The notes beneath the pieces were generated by a model. That model saw nothing but the letters and a program-made list of their open reading frames with translations, ran no database searches and had not been told where the DNA came from. From an uncultured bacterium (lineage in GTDB: Bacteria; Bacillota_I; Bacilli_A; RFN20; CAG-826), in the NCBI GenBank assembly GCA_949297805.1, contig CASFTG010000001.1, forward strand, positions 496,001 to 560,000: a stretch of 64,000 nt of DNA, written 5' to 3'. The translations under genes were made by a program, and so were the position numbers. Positions 27,228 through 35,368 of the stretch are shown piece by piece. Each line of letters starts with the position of its first letter. Positions within the stretch are counted from its first letter, which is position 1.

Positions 27228-27470
27228 TTAGCGATCGCTCGCCGATATATCCTTTTCAGTCTTCTTGAGTTTCTTCCTTCGGCTTATCTCGTCGATGACG
27301 CAGATGACGGCGCAGATTATTAGCAAGACGAGCGAGACTCCAAACAAAATCCAGAAGAGGTAGTGCAAAAACGGGCTGTATAACATATCCCAATTTTGCA
27401 GCAGCTCATTGACTCCGTAGAATGTCGAAGCGGCGAATATGACGCTTAGGCAGGCGATGATTCTCGACAT
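27228..27470 (-). CDS. Small two-helix membrane protein, relative of the 17580 gene
   Basis: An 80-residue protein with two hydrophobic segments (about 4-20 and 36-61) and a basic, Lys-rich tail. F-A-A-S-T-F-Y in helix 1 matches F-A-G-S-T-F-Y in the 88-residue protein at 17580-17846, and both share the loop-helix-KKK layout. A GGAGG ribosome binding site lies about 8 nt upstream. The function is unknown. It lies antisense to, and just beyond, the broken lipoprotein copy. Confidence 0.6.
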   Translation of the reverse strand: MSRIIACLSVIFAASTFYGVNELLQNWDMLYSPFLHYLFWILFGVSLVLLIICAVICVIDEISRRKKLKKTEKDISASDR

Positions 27471-27488
27471 TTAGGTTCCTCCTTAAAC

Positions 27489-27626
27489 TTAATAAAAATA
27501 GCCTAACGAACCATTATCGAATAACTGCTTGGCGAAGAGGCTATGTCCATTTTTCTTGGTGTTCTGATAGCAGATATCGTAATAGCAGCGGAAGGCGTCG
27601 GAGCTCATGTTGGTGGCGCAAGTCAT
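27489..27626 (-). CDS. Possible 45-residue protein or gene remnant
   Basis: An open frame M-T-C-A-T-N-M-S-S-D-A-F that ends N-G-S-L-G-Y-F-Y. Its composition, with Cys, Tyr and Asn and sensible codons, looks protein-like. It lies 18 bases before the small membrane protein gene on the same strand. It has no good ribosome binding site at its ATG, so it could be the tail of a lost gene. The rest of 27471-27824 holds only the pnp leader and a TATAAT at 27672-27677. Confidence 0.3.
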   Translation of the reverse strand: MTCATNMSSDAFRCYYDICYQNTKKNGHSLFAKQLFDNGSLGYFY

Positions 27627-27824
27627 TAACAATGATCCAATCACTTTTATCCTTCTGTTAACAAACACATGTATAATACAATACTAATGTCGTCTATTCA
27701 ATAACTTTCCAGCATTTGATTGTACCGAGAAAAAACCTTGCTGCAAAAGTTCCTCCTTTTCCCTATAGAGGGAAGAAGCCGAGGGTGATAACATATGCAC
27801 TGTTTGAGAATAAAGGAAAAAAGA

Positions 27825-30035
27825 ATGAAAGAAGTGTTCGAAACAACCTTCGCCGGACGCCATCTCCAAGTGGAATCCGGCGAGATCGCCAAACAGGCCG
27901 ATGGTTCGGTCTTAGTCCGCTTTGGCGACACCGTCGTCCTCGCCACCGCCTGCTGCGCCGACGAGCCGAAGGAAGGGGATTTCTTTCCCCTCACCGTCAA
28001 CTATGAGGAAAAGCAGTACGCCTCTGGCAAAATCCCCGGCAGCTTCCTCCGCCGGGAAGGGCGGGCCAGCGAGCACGCGACCTTAAGCGCCCGTCTGATC
28101 GACCGCCCGATCCGCCCGTTATTCGCCGACGGGTTCCGCAACGAAGTCCAAATCGTCGCCACCGTCATGAGCTGCGATCGGGACAATACCCCGGAGATGA
28201 CCGGGATGCTTGGCGCCTCCTTGGCCCTTTGCACCTCTGATATCCCCTTCGATGGCCCGGTGGCTGGCGTCTATGTCGGAAGGGTCAATGGCGAACTCAT
28301 CGTCGATCCAACCGAAGAGCAGATGAAGAACAGCGACATCAACCTCGCGGTCGCTGGTACCGAGAACGCCATCATGATGGTCGAGGCTGGGGCGAGCCAA
28401 GTCCCCGAAGAGGAAATGCTCGACGCCATCATGTTCGGCTTTGAGCACATCAAGACCCTCTGCGCCTTCCAGAAAGAGATCATCGCCAAGATCGGCAAGC
28501 CCAAGCGCCACATCGACCTCTATGCCCCCGACCCGAAGATCGTCGAGGACATCCATTCCCGGATTGGCGAAAGAATGGTCAAAGCCATCTCTATCTTCGA
28601 CAAACTCGAACGGCAAGACGCCATCGATGCTTTGAAGAAGGAAATCAAAGACGATTACGAATCGCGCGAATACGAAGACGAGCACGACCACAAGATGACC
28701 ATGCTCATGGTCGACGACATCCTCGAGAAGATGGTGGCCGATGAAGTCCGCCGCCTCATCACCGAGGATAAGATCCGCCCCGATGGACGGAAAGTCGACG
28801 AGATCCGGCCGCTTGATTGCCAGATTGACCTCCTCCCGCGGGCCCATGGCTCGGCCATGTTCACCCGGGGTCAGACCCAGGTCATCGGCACGACCACCCT
28901 CGGCCCTCTTAGCGACAAACAGATCATCGACGATCTGACCGGGGAGACCGAACGCCGGTTTATGCATCATTACAACTTCCCGCCTTATTCGGTCGGGGAA
29001 ATCGGGAGAATGGGCGCCCCGGGTCGCCGGGAGATCGGGCACGGCAAACTCGGTGAAAGAGCCTTGAGCTACGTCCTCCCCTCGGAAGAGGAATTCCCCT
29101 ATACCATCCGCTGCGTCGCTGATGTCGTTGAATCCAATGGCTCGAGCTCGCAAGCCTCCATCTGCGCCAACTGCATGTCCTTAATGGCGGCTGGCGTCCC
29201 GATCAAAGCCATCGTCTCCGGCATCGCCATGGGGCTCATCACCTCGGGCCCGTTAGACGGGAAGCATCCTTATACCATCCTCACCGACATCCAAGGCTTA
29301 GAGGATCATTTCGGCGACATGGACTTCAAATGCGCCGGCACCGAGAAGGGGCTCACCGCCCTCCAGATGGACATCAAGATCCATGGCGTCACCCGCGAGG
29401 TCCTAAGCGAAGCCCTCGCCCAGGCCAACAAAGCCCGGGCCGAGATCCGCGAAGCCATCGCCAAGGTCATCCCCGAGCCGCGGAAGGAAGTCTCCAAGTA
29501 CGCGCCGAAGATGGTCAGCTTCAAGATCGACGTCGATAAGATCCGCGATGTCATCGGGCAAGGCGGCAAGGTCATCAACGGCATCATCGCCGATTGCAAT
29601 GGCGTCCAGATCGATGTCGAGGAAGATGGGACCATCACCATCTACCATAGCGATAAGGCGATGATCGAGAAGGCTAAAGCCATCATCGATGACATCGTCC
29701 GCGAAGCCAAGGTTGGGGAGATCTTCAAAGGGAAGGTCACCCGGGTCGAGGATTATGGCTGCTTCGTCAACCTCTTCGGCGACACCGATGGGCTTTGCCA
29801 CGTCTCCCGGCTGGCCTGGAATTACGTCGAGGACGCCCATGACGTCGTCAAAGTCGGCGACACCCTCAAAGTCGTTGTCATCGGCTTAGACGAGAAAGGC
29901 AAAGTCAAAGTCAGCCACCGGGAATTCGAGGAGAAGCCGGAAGGCTACGTCGAACGGCCCGAACGGCCCGCTCGCGGTGGGCATGGGGGCAACCCCCATC
30001 ATGGCCCGCGAGGCAACGGCAAGCCCCGCCGGTAA
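27825..30035 (+). CDS. pnp: Polyribonucleotide nucleotidyltransferase
   Basis: A 736-residue PNPase. Two RNase PH-like domains flank a helical domain. The first core has F-L-R-R-E-G-R-A-S and D-R-P-I-R-P-L-F; the second core has G-x-R-x-I-G-H-G-K-L-G-E-R-A near 402. A KH domain (V-I-G-Q-G-G-K-V-I near 575) and an S1 domain (G-K-V-T-R-V-E-D-Y-G-C-F-V near 638) follow, and the tail is Gly/His/Arg-rich. It degrades mRNA 3' to 5' by phosphorolysis. The start at 27825 is preferred because AAAGGAAAAAAG lies before it and ten extra residues upstream are not conserved-looking. It is the usual neighbour of rpsO. Confidence 0.95.
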   Translation: MKEVFETTFAGRHLQVESGEIAKQADGSVLVRFGDTVVLATACCADEPKEGDFFPLTVNYEEKQYASGKIPGSFLRREGRASEHATLSARLIDRPIRPLFADGFRNEVQIVATVMSCDRDNTPEMTGMLGASLALCTSDIPFDGPVAGVYVGRVNGELIVDPTEEQMKNSDINLAVAGTENAIMMVEAGASQVPEEEMLDAIMFGFEHIKTLCAFQKEIIAKIGKPKRHIDLYAPDPKIVEDIHSRIGERMVKAISIFDKLERQDAIDALKKEIKDDYESREYEDEHDHKMTMLMVDDILEKMVADEVRRLITEDKIRPDGRKVDEIRPLDCQIDLLPRAHGSAMFTRGQTQVIGTTTLGPLSDKQIIDDLTGETERRFMHHYNFPPYSVGEIGRMGAPGRREIGHGKLGERALSYVLPSEEEFPYTIRCVADVVESNGSSSQASICANCMSLMAAGVPIKAIVSGIAMGLITSGPLDGKHPYTILTDIQGLEDHFGDMDFKCAGTEKGLTALQMDIKIHGVTREVLSEALAQANKARAEIREAIAKVIPEPRKEVSKYAPKMVSFKIDVDKIRDVIGQGGKVINGIIADCNGVQIDVEEDGTITIYHSDKAMIEKAKAIIDDIVREAKVGEIFKGKVTRVEDYGCFVNLFGDTDGLCHVSRLAWNYVEDAHDVVKVGDTLKVVVIGLDEKGKVKVSHREFEEKPEGYVERPERPARGGHGGNPHHGPRGNGKPRR

Positions 30036-30050
30036 AGGCAAAATCAGCTA

Positions 30051-30083
30051 GGCAAGGAGGGAAACTTCCTTGCCTTTTGCTTT
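30051..30083 (+). terminator. Terminator of pnp
   Basis: GGCAAGGA (30051-30058) pairs with TCCTTGCC (30067-30074), followed by a T-rich tail. Confidence 0.8.
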
Positions 30084-30117
30084 ATTTGGGACAAAATATA
30101 ACCAAGGAGGGAAAGCT

Positions 30118-30714
30118 ATGCCCAAAATCATCACCATCGCCCGTCAGTTCGGCAGCGGCGGAAGGGAAGTCGGCCGCAGATTGGCCGAGAAGCTCGGCTA
30201 TGCCTATTACGACAACGAGATCATCACCGAGCTGATGAAAAGCACCCAGTATTCCAAAGAATACATCGAGGAGGTGTCGGAGAAGGACCCGGTGCCTTTA
30301 TTCCCAATCCGTTATGGGTCGACCCTTAATCCCTCCCCTGATCCGGGGGTCTCGATGGCAATCGAGGTCTTGAGCGCCCAGGCTAAGATCATCCGCGAGA
30401 TGGCCTTGAAGTCCGACTGCGTCATCATCGGGCGGGCGGCCGATTATCTGCTCCGCGACTTAAAGCCTTATCGGATCTTCGTCTATGCGAGCGATGACTC
30501 CCGGCTCGCCCGGACCCTTTCCCGCGAACAAAGCGGGAAAACGGAAAAGCAGTTACGGAAAGAGATGAAATCGGTCGATAAGAAAAGGCGGAAGTACTAC
30601 CGCTTCGTCACCGGGAAGGATTGGGATAACTGGGAGAACTACGATCTCTGCCTCAATACCTCGAACGCCGACATCAAGTCGCTCGTCGATTGGTTAGCCC
30701 ATCTATTCGCCTAA
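30118..30714 (+). CDS. Cytidylate kinase-like family protein
   Basis: A 198-residue P-loop protein of the cytidylate kinase-like family. The P-loop is A-R-Q-F-G-S-G-G-R-E-V-G near residue 8, with Y-Y-D-N-E-I next, V-I-I-G-R-A-A-D-Y near 102, and a Lys-rich lid around 145. True Cmk proteins recognise CMP; this variant family is common in Firmicutes beside a normal cmk and its substrate is uncertain. The start at 30118 follows a strong AAGGAGG. Its final 12 bases overlap the convergent minus-strand gene. Confidence 0.8.
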   Translation: MPKIITIARQFGSGGREVGRRLAEKLGYAYYDNEIITELMKSTQYSKEYIEEVSEKDPVPLFPIRYGSTLNPSPDPGVSMAIEVLSAQAKIIREMALKSDCVIIGRAADYLLRDLKPYRIFVYASDDSRLARTLSREQSGKTEKQLRKEMKSVDKKRRKYYRFVTGKDWDNWENYDLCLNTSNADIKSLVDWLAHLFA

Positions 30715-31719
30715 TTGCTTAGCGATATTCCTAATATTGTCCGAGCCTAACAAACCGTCGATGTCCTCGACGGTTTTTATTACTTTGTCTTTCAATAGGT
30801 AATGGAGGGAGGAGAAAAGGCCGTCGCCGGGTGGATAATCCTTATCGCCATAGCCGTTGTTTTCTTCTTCAATCAAGGCGATTAAGTAGCGGCGTAAATA
30901 CTCCAACAGGCTTTCCTCGATCCAATAATAATTGATAGCAGCCGCCCCTTCGTGGGCTTGTAGTTGCATATAAAGCGGCAACCCATCGACCTCATCCCGC
31001 CAGATATCGGCGAAAAGGAAGTCAAATTCTTGATTGCGGTGTTTTTTGGCGTATTCGATGGCGTCCCCTCTTTCGATCCTTATCTTCTCCTTATTGGGGA
31101 AAAGCGGAAGCAATTTGGCGGAAAACCCTTCGATCAACTGGGCATCTTGCTCAATGACCGTCACCGATTCGACTTCTTTCTTATTCGATATCATGAATAG
31201 GGCATAGCCTAAGCCGAGCCCGTAAAGAAGGACTTTCCCTTGGGCTTTTTCGATCGGTTTGGCCATGGTGTTGATCTCGTGGGGGATGACCTCCATCCAA
31301 TTCGATCCCCCGACTTGGTAGAGTGGATACTCGACCAAGGTGGGAAAATACGCCGAAGGGGAGTAGGACTCATAGGACTTCCGAAGGGATATTTCATCGT
31401 AAAGGAACACCTCGTTCCCTTGGTAGTGGGAAAAAGCGAATCCGTCCTTTGGGGTCAATTTATCCTTGTGGTCAACAAGGAATCGATAGTAAGGATTATC
31501 ATAAAGTTCCTTCGGGTCGAGTTTCTTGAATTCGACGGTCTGGAACAGCTGCTGATCCTCTTCATCGAAAAGGGAAAAGAGGGACTTGAGGCTTTTATAT
31601 CCCTTGGAGGAGACCCGGTAGAGGCGAGACAAAGCGTTATCGCGGGCTGAGGAGAAGGCATCGGCCTCGTAAATCCGTTCTAAGTAAGCCTTGGCTTTCC
31701 GATCCAATTCGAAAATCAT
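30703..31719 (-). CDS. SAM-dependent methyltransferase/spermidine-synthase-like protein
   Basis: A 338-residue protein. Residues about 165-260 form a Rossmann domain: V-L-L-Y-G-L-G-L-G-Y near 165, the acidic strand-end V-T-V-I-E-Q near 187, and F-D-F-L-F-A-D near 231, the pattern of polyamine aminopropyltransferases and related methyltransferases. The N-terminal 150 residues are helical and unlike spermidine synthase, so the substrate is unknown. The start is set at 31719 (M-I-F-E-L-D), since the frame upstream reads into the opposite gene's promoter and code. It diverges from the oxidoreductase operon. Confidence 0.65.
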   Translation of the reverse strand: MIFELDRKAKAYLERIYEADAFSSARDNALSRLYRVSSKGYKSLKSLFSLFDEEDQQLFQTVEFKKLDPKELYDNPYYRFLVDHKDKLTPKDGFAFSHYQGNEVFLYDEISLRKSYESYSPSAYFPTLVEYPLYQVGGSNWMEVIPHEINTMAKPIEKAQGKVLLYGLGLGYALFMISNKKEVESVTVIEQDAQLIEGFSAKLLPLFPNKEKIRIERGDAIEYAKKHRNQEFDFLFADIWRDEVDGLPLYMQLQAHEGAAAINYYWIEESLLEYLRRYLIALIEEENNGYGDKDYPPGDGLFSSLHYLLKDKVIKTVEDIDGLLGSDNIRNIAKQLGE

Positions 31720-31764
31720 GGCTATGATTATGCGCCGAAAAGAAGAAAAATAAAGAGAAGCGCG

Positions 31765-31770
31765 TATAAT
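31765..31770 (+). promoter_or_regulatory. -10 of the oxidoreductase operon, leaderless
   Basis: A consensus TATAAT 6 nt before the GTG start at 31777. No -35 and no ribosome binding site were found. Confidence 0.5.
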
Positions 31771-31776
31771 AGACAT

Positions 31777-33192
31777 GTGCAAGACGTCATCATAATCGGC
31801 GCCGGGGTTATCGGGACCCTGATCGCCAGAAACCTCTCCGCCTACAAAACCGACGTTTTGGTGTTGGAGAAAAACCTCGATGTCGGCGATGGGGCCAGCG
31901 GGGCCAACTCCGCCATCGTCCATAGTGGCTATGACCCGATCCCCGGGACGAAGAAAGCCGAATACAACGTTCGCGGCAACGCGATGTTCGACCAATTGAG
32001 CCGCGAACTCGGCGTCCCCTTCCGGCGGATCGGCTCTTTGACCCTAGCTTTCGATGAAGAAGGGGAGCAAAAATTGTCCGAACTGCTGAACCGGGCTAAG
32101 CAAAACGGCGTGCCGGCGGAAATTCTATTCGGTTATGACGCCATCAAGGAGAAAGAGCCCCATGTTTCCAAGGAAGTTAAGGCGGCCCTTTATTGCCCGA
32201 CGGCCGGGATTGTCGACCCCTTCCTTTTAACCGCCCGGGCGATGGAAAACGCCCTTGATAATGGGGCTAAGCTCCATTTAGGCGAAGCGGTGACCGCCAT
32301 CAAGCCGATTGACGGCGGTTATGAAGTGCAGACTCCGAAAGCAACCTATCAAACCCGTTATGTAATCAACGCCGCCGGGGCTTATGCCGATGAAATCGCC
32401 AAGATGATGGGCATCGATAAATGGAAGATAATCCCCAAGAAAGGCCAATATTTCGTCCTTGACCATTTCGGTCCTTTCGTCAAAACCGTCCTGTTCCCTT
32501 TGCCTAGTCAAAAGGGCAAAGGAATGCTCGTCACCCCGACGACTTCCGGCAATTACCTCGTCGGCCCCTCGTCTTCGGTTGAAGAAAGCAAAGACGACGT
32601 CGGAACCGATAGCCTGACCCTAGCCCAGGTCAAAGAAGGCGGGGCCCGCTTAGTCGACCATCTGCCCTTAAATGAGGCCATTCGGGTGTATGCCGGCCTC
32701 CGCTCTTCCGTCGATGGCGGGGATTTCGTCCTTGAGGAATCAAAACCCGGCTTTCTTAACCTCATCGGCATCGATTCGCCCGGCCTTGCCAGTTCCCCCT
32801 ATATCGGGAAACTGGTGGCCGAGAAGGTGGCGAAAGAATTGAAATTAACGAAGAAAGAGCATTTCGACCCCATCGTGAAAAGGGTCAAACTATCAACCTT
32901 AAGTTTAGAGGAACGTGCCCGTCTAATCGAGCAAAATCCCGATTATGGCGAGATTATCTGCACCTGCGAGAAGATTAGCCTGGGGGAGATAAGACAAGAA
33001 CTCCATTCCTCTTTGCCTTGCCTGACCATTAAGGCGATGAAGAAGCGGACCCGGTGCGGGTTCGGCAAATGCCAAGGCGGCTTCTGCCAAGCCCGGATCA
33101 TCGAGGAAATCGCCAAAGCTTATGGGAAGCGGCTTGATGAGATCGATTATGGTTTCCCCGATAGTAAGCAACTAAAGGAGAGAAGCAAATGA
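31777..33192 (+). CDS. FAD-dependent glycerol-3-phosphate dehydrogenase-like oxidoreductase with BFD domain
   Basis: A 471-residue flavoprotein that starts with GTG. N-terminal G-A-G-V-I-G dinucleotide fold (about 8-13), then G-A-S-G-A-N-S-A-I-V-H-S-G-Y near 40, typical of the DAO/GlpA group. The C-terminal 70 residues form a BFD-like 2Fe-2S domain: C-T-C near 396 and C-G-F-G-K-C-x4-C near 430. Such proteins pair with a second flavoprotein and a DUF1667 protein, all three present here in overlapping genes. An anaerobic glycerol-3-phosphate dehydrogenase is the known archetype; the exact substrate is inferred. Confidence 0.8.
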   Translation: MQDVIIIGAGVIGTLIARNLSAYKTDVLVLEKNLDVGDGASGANSAIVHSGYDPIPGTKKAEYNVRGNAMFDQLSRELGVPFRRIGSLTLAFDEEGEQKLSELLNRAKQNGVPAEILFGYDAIKEKEPHVSKEVKAALYCPTAGIVDPFLLTARAMENALDNGAKLHLGEAVTAIKPIDGGYEVQTPKATYQTRYVINAAGAYADEIAKMMGIDKWKIIPKKGQYFVLDHFGPFVKTVLFPLPSQKGKGMLVTPTTSGNYLVGPSSSVEESKDDVGTDSLTLAQVKEGGARLVDHLPLNEAIRVYAGLRSSVDGGDFVLEESKPGFLNLIGIDSPGLASSPYIGKLVAEKVAKELKLTKKEHFDPIVKRVKLSTLSLEERARLIEQNPDYGEIICTCEKISLGEIRQELHSSLPCLTIKAMKKRTRCGFGKCQGGFCQARIIEEIAKAYGKRLDEIDYGFPDSKQLKERSK

Positions 33193-34439
33193 GAAAGACG
33201 GTCGACGTGCTTATCATCGGCGGCGGGGCGGCCGGCTTAGGGGCGGCCCTTTCGGCTTACGAGGCCGGGGCGAAGGAAGTCCTCCTAGTCGACCGGAAGA
33301 ACCGGTTAGGAGGGATTTTGACCCAATGCGTCCATTCCGGCTTCGGGTTAAAGGTGTTTGGCGAGGAACTGACTGGCCCGGAATTCGCCTCCCGTTTAGC
33401 TCGAAAACTAAAGGAAACCAACGTCGAAATATGCCTTGATTCCTTTGTTTTGTCGATTTCACCTAACCGTGAGGCCTTGATTTCCTCCCGACAAGGGATA
33501 TTCCAAGTCGCCGCAAAAACCATCGTCTACGCGACCGGCTGCTTAGAGAGGACCCCGGGGATGATTCAACTCCCCGGCACCCGGCCTTCCGGCGTCCTTA
33601 CCGCCGGCTTAGCCCAGCTTTATCTTAATGAATATGGCTATTTGCCGGGCAAGAAAGCCTTTATCCTCGGCTCGGGCGATATCGGACTTATCATGGCCCG
33701 CCGGCTCAGCTTAGAAGGGGCCAAGGTCTTAGGGGTGGCTGAGATCATGCCCTATAGCAACGGACTGGTCCGGAATAAGGTCCAATGCCTCGATGATTTC
33801 GGCATTCCTTTGTATTTGTCCCATACCGTCTCCCGGGTTTATGGCGACCATACTCTCGAGGCCATCGATTTAGCTAAGGTTGATGAGCGGGGCGTCATAA
33901 TCAAAGGGAGCGAAACCCATATCGAATGCGATTTGCTTTTGCTCTCGGTTGGCTTATTGCCGAATGTCGGGATCTTAAAAAACGCCGGGGCCAAGATTGG
34001 CGAGAGCAAGGGGGCGGCGGTCGATGGGGCTTTGATGACGTCCTTGCCCGGGGTGTTCACCGCTGGCAACTCCCTCCATGTCCATGATTTGGCTGACGAA
34101 GCTTACCTTGAAGGGATCGAGGCCGGAAAAGCGGCCGTCAATTACCTTAAAGGAACCGCGGAAACTCGGACGATGACCCCTTTGTCGCATAATGATGACA
34201 TCGGCTACCTCGTCCCGTCTTATTATGATCAATCTTATCCTGGCGATCTGCTGATCAAGTTCCGATGCCGCCGACCAAAAGGAAAATGCACGATTAGAGT
34301 AATCGCCGATGGGAATATTATTAAAACCATCAATAAAATATCGATGCTACCGAGCGAAATGGAAATTATCCGAATTCCTAAAAAACTACTGAAAAACAAC
34401 TTAAAATCTATCGAAGTAACCTTGGAGGACGTCTTATGA
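33189..34439 (+). CDS. FAD/NAD-dependent oxidoreductase, GlpB-like partner
   Basis: A 416-residue pyridine-nucleotide-disulphide type flavoprotein. G-G-G-A-A-G-L-G-A-A near residue 11 binds FAD. A Cys in L-T-Q-C-V-H-S-G near 48 is shared with this family, and G-S-G-D-I-G near 159 is the second nucleotide fold. F-T-A-G-N near 290 is the late FAD motif. It overlaps its neighbours by four bases on both sides, so the three proteins are probably made in equal amounts as a complex. The usual role is electron transfer from the first flavoprotein to NAD(P) or a quinone. Confidence 0.82.
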   Translation: MRKTVDVLIIGGGAAGLGAALSAYEAGAKEVLLVDRKNRLGGILTQCVHSGFGLKVFGEELTGPEFASRLARKLKETNVEICLDSFVLSISPNREALISSRQGIFQVAAKTIVYATGCLERTPGMIQLPGTRPSGVLTAGLAQLYLNEYGYLPGKKAFILGSGDIGLIMARRLSLEGAKVLGVAEIMPYSNGLVRNKVQCLDDFGIPLYLSHTVSRVYGDHTLEAIDLAKVDERGVIIKGSETHIECDLLLLSVGLLPNVGILKNAGAKIGESKGAAVDGALMTSLPGVFTAGNSLHVHDLADEAYLEGIEAGKAAVNYLKGTAETRTMTPLSHNDDIGYLVPSYYDQSYPGDLLIKFRCRRPKGKCTIRVIADGNIIKTINKISMLPSEMEIIRIPKKLLKNNLKSIEVTLEDVL

Positions 34440-34783
34440 AACTCCAGACCATCTGCATCATCTGCCCCCGGGGTTGCCACCTCACGGTCGAGGATGATCT
34501 AACGGTATCCGGCAATTCCTGCCCCCGCGGCGAACGGTATGGAAAACAAGAGGCGATCGATCCGCGGCGTAGCGTCTCCTCGACCGTGAAGATTGACTCG
34601 GCTTTGGTCAAGATGTGTCCCGTCCATACCAGCGCCCCGTTCCCAAAAGAGAAAATTGGCGAACTCATGGAGGCGATCAAGGGGATAAATGTCAAAGCCC
34701 CTGTTCACATGGGCGAGGCGGTGTGTCAAAATCTCCTCGGGACGGGCATCGATTTGCTCATAAGCGAAGACATCGAGAAATAA
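34436..34783 (+). CDS. DUF1667 protein, small partner of the oxidoreductase pair
   Basis: A 115-residue DUF1667 protein. The N-terminal C-I-I-C-P-R-G-C and G-N-S-C-P-R-G-x-x-Y cysteine pairs could hold an iron-sulphur cluster or zinc. The M-C-P-V-H-T segment near residue 61 is also typical. It is regularly the third gene of GlpA-GlpB-like operons in Firmicutes and Thermotogae. It overlaps the following phosphoesterase start by one base. Confidence 0.85.
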   Translation: MKLQTICIICPRGCHLTVEDDLTVSGNSCPRGERYGKQEAIDPRRSVSSTVKIDSALVKMCPVHTSAPFPKEKIGELMEAIKGINVKAPVHMGEAVCQNLLGTGIDLLISEDIEK

Positions 34784-35325
34784 TGAAAGCCTTAATCGCC
34801 AGCGACATCCATGGCCGAAAGACCGCCATGGCCAAACTCCGCGCCGTCATCGACGCTTATCAGCCCGACCGGATCATCCTTTTGGGCGATTACCTTTATA
34901 ACGGGCCGCGGAATGGGGTGCCGGAGGACTACGATCCGATGGGCGTTTGCCAGGAATTGAACCATTACGCCGGGAAGATCATCGGGGTCCGCGGCAACTG
35001 CGACTCCCGGATCGACCAAAGCCTGCTTAAATTCGACATCGAGGACTCGAAGGTCATCTATTTCAATGGCTACCGGATCGATTTGATCCACGGGGACTTG
35101 CTGACTAGCGACCTCCTTCATGTCTCAAGGGGCGACATTTTGATGTACGGCCATACCCATATCCCGATGCTTAAAAAGCAAGATGGCGTCATCTATTTGA
35201 ACCCCGGCTCGACCTCCTTCCCTAAAAACGGCTATCCAGCCAGTTACGCCGTCTTTGAGGATAGGGAGATAAAGGTCTTGCCCCTTGATGGCGATGACCC
35301 GATCTTCGCCCTTTCCCTAGCCTAG
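34783..35325 (+). CDS. YfcE family phosphodiesterase
   Basis: A 180-residue calcineurin-like phosphoesterase. Metal-site motifs in order: S-D-I-H-G (7-11), G-D-Y-L (about 36), G-N-C-D near 70, I-H-G-D near 103 and G-H-T-H near 122. The compact size fits YfcE, a cytoplasmic Mn-dependent phosphodiesterase active on model substrates. It ends the oxidoreductase operon; whether it relates to glycerol phosphodiester breakdown is a suggestion from context only. The start at 34783 is coupled to the preceding stop. Confidence 0.85.
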   Translation: MKALIASDIHGRKTAMAKLRAVIDAYQPDRIILLGDYLYNGPRNGVPEDYDPMGVCQELNHYAGKIIGVRGNCDSRIDQSLLKFDIEDSKVIYFNGYRIDLIHGDLLTSDLLHVSRGDILMYGHTHIPMLKKQDGVIYLNPGSTSFPKNGYPASYAVFEDREIKVLPLDGDDPIFALSLA

Positions 35326-35347
35326 GCTAGGGCGAAACTGCTATAAT
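35315..35347 (+). promoter_or_regulatory. Promoter of the RNase J-like gene with overlapping palindrome
   Basis: TATAAT (35342-35347) preceded by TGC, an extended -10. Directly upstream lies a perfect 18-bp palindrome, CCCTAGCCTAGGCTAGGG (35315-35332), which includes the preceding gene's stop codon. It covers the -35 position and could be an operator. Confidence 0.5.
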
Positions 35348-35368
35348 CACCCCAGAACGAGGAAAATA

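Noticed and set aside
28119..29153. Long minus-strand frame of 344 codons opposite pnp
   Set aside because: Its Asp/Gly/Phe/Leu composition is a codon-bias shadow of pnp, which is certain from its motifs.
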